Assembly: GCA_036745275.1 (NCBI GenBank)
Contig: DAIOGK010000012.1
Coordinates: 27,058 to 91,057 of the forward strand
Length of the DNA: 64,000 bases
DNA from: JAIUNP01 sp020161975
Lineage (GTDB): Bacteria > Pseudomonadota > Alphaproteobacteria > Rhizobiales > Beijerinckiaceae
Direction of reading: 5' to 3'
Position 1 is the first letter of the stretch; every line of letters begins with the position of its first letter. Of the stretch, positions 9,074 through 16,421 are shown piece after piece. Made by a program: the position numbers and the translations under genes. The notes below the pieces were generated by a model. It saw nothing but the letters and a program-made list of their open reading frames with translations, searched no databases and was not told the origin of the DNA.

Positions 9074-9078
9074 CCATT

Positions 9079-9102
9079 TATCCTATCCCCGGGGATAGGA
9101 TA
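9079..9102. promoter_or_regulatory. Probable operator of the CsoR/RcnR-type repressor
   Basis: Perfect 24-bp palindrome: TATCCTATCCCC followed by its exact reverse complement. The G/C tract flanked by ATAG/CTAT matches the general layout of CsoR/RcnR-family operators (a G-tract inside an AT-rich inverted repeat). It begins five bases upstream of the repressor start codon. Confidence 0.8.
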
Positions 9103-9221
9103 AGGCAAGACCCCGTGCCGACGGAGTGCGGGGAGGGCGCGCAGTTGACGTTGCTGCAATGCCCTTGCGCCGTCCACGCAGAGGGGTTATTCCTTTCAGA
9201 TCGAAGGAGAGCCGCCCCGTG

Positions 9222-9317
9222 ATGGCAGCAATGGAAACAGCACGTTTTGACGATCGCGCCGCTGCGCGTCGCACGTTGCTGTCCGCTCTCCTCGGCCTGC
9301 TCCTTATTCGCCCCTGA
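9222..9317 (+). CDS. leuA leader peptide (Leu-rich)
   Basis: 31-residue ORF 102 bp upstream of leuA with AAGGAGA upstream. The C-terminal half reads TLLSALLGLLLIRP and holds seven Leu codons, including a Leu-Leu-Leu run. An in-frame GTG at 9219 is an alternative start. Its stop codon lies inside the 5' arm of the hairpin at 9311-9351, as expected for ribosome-mediated attenuation by leucyl-tRNA supply. Confidence 0.75.
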   Translation: MAAMETARFDDRAAARRTLLSALLGLLLIRP

Positions 9318-9351
9318 GGGCCGTCCGGGCGCGCGCCTGGGCCTTCAGGGG
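9311..9351 (+). promoter_or_regulatory. Attenuator-like hairpin upstream of leuA
   Basis: CCCCTGAGGGCC (9311-9322) pairs over 12 bp, with one G-U, with the arm ending at 9351 (GGCCTTCAGGGG). The 5' arm overlaps the leader-peptide stop. No T-run follows, so termination would not be classical; the hairpin may act by another route. Confidence 0.6.
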
Positions 9352-9419
9352 ATTGCCAAAACCTTCCAGACGATTTCTTCTCACCGCCTGCTGGCGTGTG
9401 ACCTTTCAGGATCAATCCG

Positions 9420-10970
9420 ATGAGCAATGACCGCGTTCTGATTTTCGATACCACCCTGCGCGATGGCGAACAGTGCCCCGGCGCCACCATGACCTTCGAG
9501 GAAAAGCTGGAGGTGGCCGATCTGCTCGATGAATTGGGCGTCGACATCATCGAGGCCGGCTTCCCCATCGCCTCGGACGGCGATTTCGAGGCGGTTTCGG
9601 CCATCGCCAAGCGCATCAAAAACGCGACCGTCTGCGGCCTCGCCCGCGCTGGCAACAATGATATCGACCGGGCCGGCGAAGCGGTGAAGCACGCAAGGCG
9701 CGGGCGCATCCACACCTTCATCTCGACTTCGCCCGTGCATATGAAGTGGAAACTCCAGAAGGAGCCCGACGAGGTCCTGCAACTGGTGATCCGCTCGGTG
9801 ATCCGCGCGCGAAACCTCGTTGAGGATGTGGAATGGTCGGCGGAGGATGGCACCCGCACCGAGTTCGAGTTCCTGTGTCGCTGTGTGGAAGCGGCGATCA
9901 AGGCTGGCGCCACGACCATCAACATTCCCGATACGGTGGGCTATACCACGCCGGAAGAGTATTTGAATCTGTTCAGGTCGGTGCGCGAGAACGTGCCGAA
10001 TTCCGACAAGGCGATCTTCTCGGTGCATTGCCACAATGACCTCGGCATGGCCGTGGCCAACAGCCTCGCCGGGGTGAAGGGCGGTGCGCGGCAGATCGAA
10101 TGCACCGTCAACGGCATCGGCGAGCGGGCGGGCAATGCAGCGCTCGAAGAGATCGTGATGGCGATCAAGACGCGTGGCGATGCCTTCCCCTACGATACGC
10201 GCATCGAATCGACGATGCTCAACCGCGCCTCGAAGCTGGTTGCCGCCGCAACCTCATTCCCGGTGCAGTATAACAAGGCCATCGTGGGCCGGAATGCGTT
10301 TGCTCATGAAAGCGGCATTCATCAGGACGGGATGCTGAAGCATACCCAGACCTATGAGATCATGACGCCCGAGTCCGTCGGCGTTTCCAAGACCAGCCTC
10401 GTGATGGGCAAGCATTCGGGCCGTGCAGCCTTCAAGGACAAGTTGAAGAGCCTCAACTATTCCCTGGGCGAAAACCAGCTGGAAGATGCCTTTGTGCGCT
10501 TCAAGGCTTTGTGCGACCGCAAGAAGCACATCTACGACGAGGATATCGAAGCGCTGGTGGATGAAGGGATCGCCACCGCGCAGGATCGGGTGAAGGTGCT
10601 GTCGTTGCTGGTGGTCGCCGGCACGATGGGGCCGCAACTCGCGACGCTGACGCTCGATATTGATGGCCAGCATAAAACCGTTCAGTCGACCGGCAATGGT
10701 CCGGTGGATGCGACATTCAACGCCATTCACGCGCTGTTGCCGCATGAGGCCAAGCTCGCGCTCTATCAGGTCAACGCCGTGACCGAGGGCACGGATGCGC
10801 AGGCAGAAGTAGCCGTGCGGCTTGAGGATACGAAGTCCGGGCGTTTGGTTACCGGCAAATCGGCTGATCCAGACACGCTGGTTGCTTCCGCCAAGGCCTA
10901 TATTGTGGCGCTGAACAAGCTCAGTGCCGAGCGTGTGCAGGGATTCCACGCCCAGCATGTAAGTTTGTAA
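9420..10970 (+). CDS. leuA: 2-isopropylmalate synthase
   Basis: 516 residues, the normal length of bacterial LeuA. It condenses acetyl-CoA with 2-oxoisovalerate, the first committed step of leucine synthesis. Signatures seen: DTTLRDGEQCPGATM (catalytic loop, N-terminal TIM barrel), HCHNDLGMAVANS (metal-binding HxHND), NGIGERAGNAALEEIVM, and HESGIHQDGMLK. The C-terminal LeuA allosteric domain, site of leucine feedback, starts near residue 390. It is preceded by a Leu-rich leader peptide and followed by a terminator, so it is a single-gene unit. Confidence 0.97.
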   Translation: MSNDRVLIFDTTLRDGEQCPGATMTFEEKLEVADLLDELGVDIIEAGFPIASDGDFEAVSAIAKRIKNATVCGLARAGNNDIDRAGEAVKHARRGRIHTFISTSPVHMKWKLQKEPDEVLQLVIRSVIRARNLVEDVEWSAEDGTRTEFEFLCRCVEAAIKAGATTINIPDTVGYTTPEEYLNLFRSVRENVPNSDKAIFSVHCHNDLGMAVANSLAGVKGGARQIECTVNGIGERAGNAALEEIVMAIKTRGDAFPYDTRIESTMLNRASKLVAAATSFPVQYNKAIVGRNAFAHESGIHQDGMLKHTQTYEIMTPESVGVSKTSLVMGKHSGRAAFKDKLKSLNYSLGENQLEDAFVRFKALCDRKKHIYDEDIEALVDEGIATAQDRVKVLSLLVVAGTMGPQLATLTLDIDGQHKTVQSTGNGPVDATFNAIHALLPHEAKLALYQVNAVTEGTDAQAEVAVRLEDTKSGRLVTGKSADPDTLVASAKAYIVALNKLSAERVQGFHAQHVSL

Positions 10971-10992
10971 CACATCGAAAGTTTAGCATTGC

Positions 10993-11028
10993 AAGCCGCA
11001 TCGGCCCTTGCTGGCGGGTGCGGCTTTT
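10993..11028 (+). terminator. Terminator after leuA
   Basis: AAGCCGCA and TGCGGCTT form an 8-bp stem around an 18-20-nt loop, followed by TTGCCATTTT. It lies about 20 bp past the leuA stop. Confidence 0.6.
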
Positions 11029-11060
11029 GCCATTTTCGGGGCACAAATTAGGAGAGTTTG

Positions 11061-11471
11061 ATGTTGCGTTCGCTATTTGCCGTTTCCACGCTCGTTGTTC
11101 TGGCCGGCTGTGCCACGGTCACGCGAGGCACCACGAATCAGGTTCAGATCACCTCGGAGCCGAGCGGTGCGTCGGTGAAGACCAGTCTTGGCCACACCTG
11201 CACGACGCCCTGTACGCTGACGATCGACCGGAAACAGGGCTTTACGGCCACCTACACCCTGGCGGGCTATCAAGAACAGTCGATTTCCGTGAACACACAG
11301 ACGTCGGGCGCCGGCGCAGCTGGCATGGCTGGCAACATTCTCATCGGCGGCGTGGTGGGCGTGGTAGCCGATGCGGCGACCGGCGCAACGCTCGATCATG
11401 TGCCCAACCCGGTGCATGCCGTGTTGGTGAAGGCCGGCCCGGCGCCGCGCGGAAGCGTGCCGCGGCGATAA
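11061..11471 (+). CDS. Lipoprotein with PEGA-like domain
   Basis: 136 residues. The type II signal MLRSLFAVSTLVVLAGC (lipobox LAGC) is followed by VQITSEPSGASVKTSLG and TTPCTLTIDRKQGF, the pattern of PEGA-like carbohydrate or surface-binding repeats. A Gly/Ala-rich segment (residues about 80-110) could be membrane-associated. TAGGAG sits upstream of the ATG. A similar short lipoprotein is often seen in alphaproteobacteria; function unknown. Confidence 0.8.
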   Translation: MLRSLFAVSTLVVLAGCATVTRGTTNQVQITSEPSGASVKTSLGHTCTTPCTLTIDRKQGFTATYTLAGYQEQSISVNTQTSGAGAAGMAGNILIGGVVGVVADAATGATLDHVPNPVHAVLVKAGPAPRGSVPRR

Positions 11472-11494
11472 GGGACGCAACCGCAAAATCCCTC

Positions 11495-11523
11495 TGGACA
11501 GGGCGGATCGGCTTCGCTATAGA
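11495..11523 (+). promoter_or_regulatory. Promoter of the tRNA-Lys gene
   Basis: TGGACA at 11495-11500 and TATAGA at 11518-11523 are separated by 17 bp, a close match to sigma-70 -35/-10 boxes. It ends about 44 bp before the tRNA. A GC-rich hairpin (GGGGCGCG/CGCGCCCC, 11536-11556) lies between promoter and tRNA. Confidence 0.6.
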
Positions 11524-11566
11524 ACCGCCAACGACGGGGCGCGTCCAACGCGCCCCGGTTTGTTTC

Positions 11567-11644
<78 letters not shown>

Positions 11645-11691
11645 AAAATCAAAGACTTAGAGGTTTGGTGTTGAGAACGTGTCGGGAACAT

Positions 11692-11731
11692 CCGACATTT
11701 CCGACACCATCCGACATGTCGGAAATGTCGG
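11692..11731. repeat. Inverted repeat next to attL, probable integrase/excisionase arm sites
   Basis: CCGACATTTCCGACA (11692-11706) and its exact complement TGTCGGAAATGTCGG (11717-11731). A third, direct copy of the half-site (GTCCGACATTT) follows at 11734. The same layout with compensating base changes occurs outside attR (47860-47910), and a related pair lies inside attR (47686-47721). Confidence 0.6.
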
Positions 11732-11837
11732 ACGTCCGACATTTGTTCTAAATTAGTGGGACGAACGAAAAAGCCGCCCTCGATGGGGCGGCTGATTATC
11801 GCATTAACGTTTCTGTTAAACTGACAGGAATGCTTGA

Positions 11838-12173
11838 CTAGAAGGGGGTATCCCCGTCTGCGACACCGATCGCATCCTCCGTCGCTTCCGGTTTCCCGTC
11901 AGGCCAGATCAGCGCCTCAATGAGGTCGTCGATGCGCGTGTCGCTGTCTATGTCCTGCAAGACTTCGAGCGCAACGCCAAACCACCAAATCATTTGGTCG
12001 GCTATCTCGATGGCGCGGTCGCGCGGCATGGCCTCAAGCCAACGCCTGTGGGCTTCACGTTCATCCGCGCATGTGTCGAAAGCAACGCGCTTTGGTTGCC
12101 ACTCGTGGCCATGCTCGATTAGCGCACCGACGATCGTCTCTCGAATAGAATCATGCGTCGTTCGATTGCGCAT
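11838..12173 (-). CDS. Hypothetical protein, cotranscribed with integrase
   Basis: 111 residues, acidic and soluble, with a Trp/Met-rich centre (IADQMIWWFGVAL). The ATG at 12173 overlaps the integrase stop (TGATG); a GTG one codon earlier is possible. It is the last prophage gene before attL. No domain recognised. Confidence 0.6.
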   Translation of the reverse strand: MRNRTTHDSIRETIVGALIEHGHEWQPKRVAFDTCADEREAHRRWLEAMPRDRAIEIADQMIWWFGVALEVLQDIDSDTRIDDLIEALIWPDGKPEATEDAIGVADGDTPF

Positions 12174-13408
12174 CACCCGGTCTCCTTCTCGTACCAGGTG
12201 GTCATCTTCCCGATGGCTGCATCGGCAAAGCCCTCGTGATCCTCGATGTAGTGCTTGACGATGCCGAGGATGGATTCGCGCGTGTGGCCGGTGATCGCCC
12301 TGATCTGCTCATAATCGCAGGTGGCGAGGGCAAGCCATGTCACGGCGGTGTCGCGCAGATCCTGATCGCGGAAGCCGGAGAGCGACGGCATCGGGGCCAG
12401 CCTGCCCTCGATGCCGGCGACGGCAGCGGTGCGCACCTGGCTGAACACCTTGCGATACCAGTCCTGCTTGAACGGTGCGCCCGTTGTCTCGTCGATGACA
12501 ACATTCGACCAGGCCACGGCCATGGCGCGGCGGCGATCGCGGGCGGCATCGAGGCGGACGCGCAGCTGCGGCGCCGGCGGGATGGAGACGCGGGCGCCGG
12601 TCTTCTGCTGACGGAACCTCATGCGGCCTGAATTGTGCCCGATGGCATCCTCGGTCAGGGCCAGCCGGTCGTTCTGGCGCTGGCCGGTCCAGACGCCGAG
12701 CAGGATGCAATCGCCGATTTCCGGGCGCCCCAGTGCATCGGCGGCGGCAACCAGCTGGCCGATTTCCGCCGGGGTTGCGGCGCGGGTGCGCGGCGGCGCC
12801 GTCTTCATCTTGAGCGCCTTGAAGGGATTGATCATCGCCGGCAGGCGGCCCTTGCGGATGGCCCATGACATGAGCAGGGACAGGCAGCGGATGACCGCCG
12901 GAGCCATGTGATCGCCCTTGGCCAGGCGCAGGCGCTGGTAAAGATCATCACCCATCATCGGCGAGAGCGCCGCAGCGGGGGTGGCGGCAAGATCAGGATC
13001 GAAGCTGATGAACCAGGCCAGCTTGTTCGTGTAGTCCTGAATGGTCCTGTCGGCCAAGGTCCGGATGATGCCGGCCTTCGTTTCATCGCGGGCCTGCTGT
13101 TCGATATAGCCCGTGAATGCCTCGATGAGGTCGGCAAGGCTGGGTGCGCGGGGCTGCCGCAGGGCAGGGCGGCGCTTGCCGGCAGCGGCGGCGGCGGCGA
13201 TGCTGGCGCGGCGGGCCGTCACCTCCTTCATGCGCTCCCTCACCCACGGTTCGCATTCCTCCACCGCGAACCAGCGGCCATCAGGCCGCTTGAGGTCACA
13301 GCCCTTCCAGCCGTCTTTCATCATCCGGGCGTTCGGCTCCCAGCGCGGGCGTCCGTCGCGCCATTTCAAGTATGGCAGGTGGATCACGAGCTTCATCGGG
13401 CGGTCCAT
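12173..13408 (-). CDS. Phage integrase (tyrosine recombinase)
   Basis: 411 residues. There is an N-terminal arm-binding/SAM-like core-binding region and a C-terminal catalytic domain. Catalytic residues visible: Arg in WTGQRQNDRLAL (box I), Arg352 in DLRDTAVTWLA, His375 in ITGHT, and nucleophile Tyr387 in KHYIEDH. The usual His of the HxxR box is replaced, as in several alphaproteobacterial phage integrases. It reads towards the attL tRNA, as usual for integrases that use a tRNA target. Confidence 0.95.
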   Translation of the reverse strand: MDRPMKLVIHLPYLKWRDGRPRWEPNARMMKDGWKGCDLKRPDGRWFAVEECEPWVRERMKEVTARRASIAAAAAAGKRRPALRQPRAPSLADLIEAFTGYIEQQARDETKAGIIRTLADRTIQDYTNKLAWFISFDPDLAATPAAALSPMMGDDLYQRLRLAKGDHMAPAVIRCLSLLMSWAIRKGRLPAMINPFKALKMKTAPPRTRAATPAEIGQLVAAADALGRPEIGDCILLGVWTGQRQNDRLALTEDAIGHNSGRMRFRQQKTGARVSIPPAPQLRVRLDAARDRRRAMAVAWSNVVIDETTGAPFKQDWYRKVFSQVRTAAVAGIEGRLAPMPSLSGFRDQDLRDTAVTWLALATCDYEQIRAITGHTRESILGIVKHYIEDHEGFADAAIGKMTTWYEKETG

Positions 13409-13449
13409 CGCAATCCTCCAGTTGAATCGGGTTTGGCCGGAAAGGCAAA

Positions 13450-13722
13450 TCAGGCGGCAGGGTGACGCTGGCGGGCGCGAATGCCGTCCTCGATCCGGCG
13501 GCGGGCGGCAGCGATGTAGTCATCCTGCACCGGTGCGGCGGCGACGACGCCGCCGGCGGCAATCCAGCTGTCGACCAACAGCTTCGACCAGACGCGGGTG
13601 CCGGGCAGCGGACGGGGGAATCCGTGGCGCACGATCAGGTCGTTGAGCTTGCGTCGGGCTGTGACCCGGCTCAATTCCTGCATGTGCAGAAAGGAGAGAA
13701 TATCGGATATAGTGTAGGTCAT
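13450..13722 (-). CDS. Small helix-turn-helix protein, probable excisionase
   Basis: 90 residues. The N-terminus YTISDILSFLHMQELSRVTARRKLNDLIVRHGFPRPLPGTRVW has the winged-HTH layout of AlpA/Xis-like directionality factors. It is encoded just upstream of integrase on the same strand (41-bp gap), the position expected for Xis. A 16-bp inverted repeat precedes its start. Function is inferred from fold and position. Confidence 0.65.
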   Translation of the reverse strand: MTYTISDILSFLHMQELSRVTARRKLNDLIVRHGFPRPLPGTRVWSKLLVDSWIAAGGVVAAAPVQDDYIAAARRRIEDGIRARQRHPAA

Positions 13723-13739
13723 GGCGCGCCCTGCTTACG

Positions 13740-13757
13740 TGCAGATATTTATCTGCA
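13740..13757. promoter_or_regulatory. Operator-like inverted repeat upstream of the xis/int operon
   Basis: TGCAGATA-TT-TATCTGCA, two perfect 8-bp arms around a 2-bp centre, 18 bp upstream of the HTH gene start. The half-site GCAGAT recurs at 13776-13781 and in the cI/cro control region (15023, 15057), so the same repressor may control both. Confidence 0.6.
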
Positions 13758-13943
13758 TATCATCAGGAAATGGAAATCTGCAAGCGTGCATGTATGATTT
13801 CCGGGTTGGTTGCCATTCCAGATGCTCGTAGCCTGCTGATAATGACCCAGGGCAGTGTTGACAGGAATATGACCAGTTTCAGCGATCTCGATTGGTCGGC
13901 TGTGGTGCCGAAACTGCGCGAAACGACTGCCGGAGGCGTTCCG

Positions 13944-14321
13944 GTGACGCTGTTCCAGCCCTTTCCCGAGGCCGTCTGGAGTGAGGCAACCGGCGCCTTC
14001 GATCCGTCCAAGGACTTCTGGCAGGAGGTCTATGTCTATGGGATCATTGGCGCGGTTGTATTGGGGGCGCTGGTGCTCAACATGAAAGTTGATCCGATAG
14101 GCCGTGGCCCTGCGGTCTTGGTCGCGCGATTGGTATTGCTGATCGCTATCTGCGTGATGATTGTAGTGGCCGTCCCGGAAGTGAATCCAACGAGCGCCCT
14201 CATTGCGCGGGCCGAGTGGCCGTTCCGGGTTATTGTGTTCGTCGGAGTTGTTGTCGTCGCATCTGCATTGTTGGGTGCGCTGGAGTGGTCTCTTCGAACG
14301 ATTGCTCGGCGGTCACCGTGA
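13944..14321 (+). CDS. Prophage inner-membrane protein sharing its N-terminus with an ejection protein
   Basis: 125 residues from the GTG at 13944, which has GGAGG seven bases upstream. An ATG at 13869 would add 25 residues but lacks a well-spaced ribosome site and overlaps a TTGACA (13858). The first 21 residues match the start of the 1017-residue ejection protein at 37866 at 16 positions (shared FQPFPE, WSEA, GAFDP). Three hydrophobic membrane segments follow (about 31-50, 65-85, 98-120). It is the only plus-strand gene in the left control region, between xis and cI, where lysogenic-conversion genes often sit. Superinfection exclusion is an inference, not shown. Confidence 0.75.
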   Translation: MTLFQPFPEAVWSEATGAFDPSKDFWQEVYVYGIIGAVVLGALVLNMKVDPIGRGPAVLVARLVLLIAICVMIVVAVPEVNPTSALIARAEWPFRVIVFVGVVVVASALLGALEWSLRTIARRSP

Positions 14322-14945
14322 CCGCAAAAGATCGGTCATTACACCGGCAATGCGGACGGTCTCGCCATTGATGAGCAGGGGCTTGATCTCGCCAACTGGC
14401 AGACTGGCCGCGATGGCGAATGGTGCATCGAGCACTCGAAATACCGTTTTTGCGCTCCGGTCATACTCGACCTGAACGCAAATGATGTCGCCGGCCTTCG
14501 CCGGTTCGGCGCTATCGATAACAATCAGGTCGCCTTCGCGTACACCAGACAGTTGAAGCACATCCGACTGCATCTGCCAGACTGAAGCGTCCGCCCGTCC
14601 CGCCAGAATGGATCGCAGCGTATCGCTACGTTTTCTGTCGCTCTCGATGTCATAAAGAGCCGCTTCGTTTCTGGTTCGGGCCGGTTGCGGTGTTCCAGGC
14701 GTTGCCGTGGCGCCCGGTGCGGGGTGCCCGTGAAACTCGGCCAGTACAGCAATCGTCATGGCGGCGAGAACGCCGGTGTAGTCCTTCTGGTTCAGAAAGC
14801 GCGTCAGCGTGGTGTCCGATAGCCCGGCCTCTACCGCCAATGCGGTGGGCGTCTTGCCGGTGACATCGATCAATTGCTGGACCCACGCAATCTGCGCTGC
14901 GCGCGTGTCCTGTTTTGTCCTGGATTTTGGCAGTCGTGACAGCAT
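14313..14945 (-). CDS. CI-like phage repressor (HTH plus S24/LexA-like C-terminal domain)
   Basis: 210 residues from MLSRLPKSRT, which has GAGG upstream; the frame is open to 15056. The N-terminal HTH includes TGKTPTALAVEAGLSDTTLTRFLNQKD. The C-terminal half (LSGVREGDLIVIDSAEPAKAGDIICVQV to the end) has the strand pattern of the S24 signal-peptidase-like fold used for dimerisation. A canonical catalytic Ser motif is not evident, so RecA-driven self-cleavage is uncertain. It is divergent from the Cro-like gene, and its 3' end overlaps the convergent membrane-protein gene by 9 bp. Confidence 0.85.
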   Translation of the reverse strand: MLSRLPKSRTKQDTRAAQIAWVQQLIDVTGKTPTALAVEAGLSDTTLTRFLNQKDYTGVLAAMTIAVLAEFHGHPAPGATATPGTPQPARTRNEAALYDIESDRKRSDTLRSILAGRADASVWQMQSDVLQLSGVREGDLIVIDSAEPAKAGDIICVQVEYDRSAKTVFRVLDAPFAIAASLPVGEIKPLLINGETVRIAGVMTDLLRSR

Positions 14946-15016
14946 CGTTCGCCTCGGTGGCCCCGAGGTTGCAGGGTGCCTTGCGGGAACGCGATACGCT
15001 TGCTGATACATTGCCG

Positions 15017-15062
15017 TTGACGATCTGCTTAGAATCAGATTGATACCTGCAACCATGCAGAT
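15017..15062 (+). promoter_or_regulatory. Rightward early promoter with repressor sites
   Basis: TTGACG (15017-15022) and TGATAC (15041-15046), spacing 18. An inverted repeat ATCTG-N8-CAGAT (15023-15040) fills the spacer, and another GCAGAT half-site lies at 15057-15062. It points at the Cro-like gene starting at 15081. Confidence 0.5.
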
Positions 15063-15080
15063 TGCAACAAGGTTCGCAGA

Positions 15081-15296
15081 ATGACCGATATTGCTTCACT
15101 CAATGGGCGGCGTAAGGCGCTTCGGCTGAGTATGGCCGAGGTGGCGGGGCGGGCTGGGTTGAACAGAGATACTGTCTGGCGTGCATTCGCCGGCAGGGTC
15201 AGCCCTCTGCATTCCACCGTGCAGAAAATTGAAGGGGTCATTGCCTCAGAAGAAGCGGCGCTGAACAACCGTCTCAATCAGCGGGTGCCGGCATGA
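15081..15296 (+). CDS. Cro-like HTH regulator
   Basis: 71 residues. A helix-turn-helix spans LSMAEVAGRAGLNRDTVWRAFAG, followed by PLHSTVQKIEGVI. Size, HTH and divergent placement opposite the CI-like gene fit a Cro/CII-type early regulator. Its stop overlaps the next start (ATGA). Confidence 0.8.
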   Translation: MTDIASLNGRRKALRLSMAEVAGRAGLNRDTVWRAFAGRVSPLHSTVQKIEGVIASEEAALNNRLNQRVPA

Positions 15297-15832
15297 GCGG
15301 CGGTGTTCAGCCCAGCCATTCATCCGAATCAGCGGCGCGCCATTTGTTAAGCGGCCCGCTTGAGAAAATTGAGCTGAAGCGTGAACAGCAACAGATCGAG
15401 ATCGAGGCGCTTATCGCTGCCGCGGGGGTGCCCCGCCGCTCCTATCTTCGCTGGCGTCAGAACAACATGGTTCCCGCTCGCCCGGTGCTCCAGCGGCTGG
15501 AGGCTGCCCTCGACCGCTTGTCGCAGGGCGCGGAGGTTGCCAGTGCTGACCGGGCGCGGCTGATTGCGGTGTGCCTCGGGGCCTACCGCGTGGCGGCGGG
15601 GCTGCATCTGCCGGACAGCGGCGACCGCGCGGCGCGCATCAAGGACCTCTCCATTTATGGCGCGGCGCTGTTCGGCGGCATCGCGCAGCATGAGCTGGCC
15701 AAGGAAACCGGCGTTTCGCGCGCGGCCATCTGCCTGACGATCCGCCGTGTCGAGGACCGGCGCGACGCCTCCCCCGCTTTCGACGCGGCCTGCCGCGCTG
15801 TCATCCGCTCCATCACCGGCGAAGAGGACTGA
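15293..15832 (+). CDS. Putative DNA-binding protein, early operon
   Basis: 179 residues with two HTH-like stretches: PRRSYLRWRQNNMVPARPVLQRLEAAL (about residues 45-70) and HELAKETGVSRAAICLTIRRVEDRRD (about 140-165), the latter close to a MarR/DnaA-type recognition helix. It is the second gene of the early rightward operon. It could be a regulator or a replication-origin binding protein; no family assigned. Confidence 0.65.
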   Translation: MSGGVQPSHSSESAARHLLSGPLEKIELKREQQQIEIEALIAAAGVPRRSYLRWRQNNMVPARPVLQRLEAALDRLSQGAEVASADRARLIAVCLGAYRVAAGLHLPDSGDRAARIKDLSIYGAALFGGIAQHELAKETGVSRAAICLTIRRVEDRRDASPAFDAACRAVIRSITGEED

Positions 15833-15835
15833 TCC

Positions 15836-16051
15836 ATGCCCATCATCACACCTGCCGCATTCCTGTTCATCCTCGGCATGTGGTGTCTCGCCCGTGCCAT
15901 CGCCGCGCTGGGCGATGCGCTCTATCCCGCGCCCGTTTCCGCCCTGCGTCCGCTGGAAGCCAGCGGATGGCGCGCGCTCAACGGGGTGATTGCGGTCCTG
16001 TTCTCCCTGATCGCCATGGGTCTGTTCACCCTGACGCTGGGGGTGCTGTGA
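15836..16051 (+). CDS. Small membrane protein
   Basis: 71 residues with two membrane segments: residues about 5-25 and 48-70. It is the first of three consecutive small membrane proteins linked by ATGA overlaps. Function unknown. Confidence 0.6.
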   Translation: MPIITPAAFLFILGMWCLARAIAALGDALYPAPVSALRPLEASGWRALNGVIAVLFSLIAMGLFTLTLGVL

Positions 16052-16242
16052 TGCTGCTCGGCCTCTTCGCGCTCGTGCTCGGTGTTATCGTCATGGGTAC
16101 GGCCCTATCCATGTTCCGGGTTCCAGACAGACGTGTTGACGAGCATGATGTGCAGCGCAGCACCCTATGGTCGGCGCTCGCCTTCGCGGTCCTGATCATC
16201 GGCCTTCTTCTGTTCGGTATCGGTCTGGGGCGGTTGCCATGA
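16051..16242 (+). CDS. Small membrane protein
   Basis: 63 residues with two membrane segments flanking a charged loop (RVPDRRVDEHDVQRS). The ATG overlaps the previous stop, and its own stop overlaps the next start. Function unknown. Confidence 0.6.
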   Translation: MLLGLFALVLGVIVMGTALSMFRVPDRRVDEHDVQRSTLWSALAFAVLIIGLLLFGIGLGRLP

Positions 16243-16421
16243 TCGCCGCCATCATCCTCTGCATTGTCGCCATCGTGCTCATGGTCGCCGGGGTGCTGGT
16301 CCTCAACGATGCGTTGGCGCGCCCGATCGAGCGGGTGTCCATTGCGCAGTTTCTGGCGGCCTTCGGGCTGCTGATTTCCGGGGCGATTGTCGGCACATTC
16401 GGCACGGGGATGCTGCAATGA
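16239..16421 (+). CDS. Small membrane protein
   Basis: 60 residues with two hydrophobic segments (about 2-22 and 36-57). It overlaps the methyltransferase gene by 4 bp. Such triplets of tiny membrane proteins in an early operon could be host-modifying or exclusion factors; this is inference only. Confidence 0.6.
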   Translation: MIAAIILCIVAIVLMVAGVLVLNDALARPIERVSIAQFLAAFGLLISGAIVGTFGTGMLQ

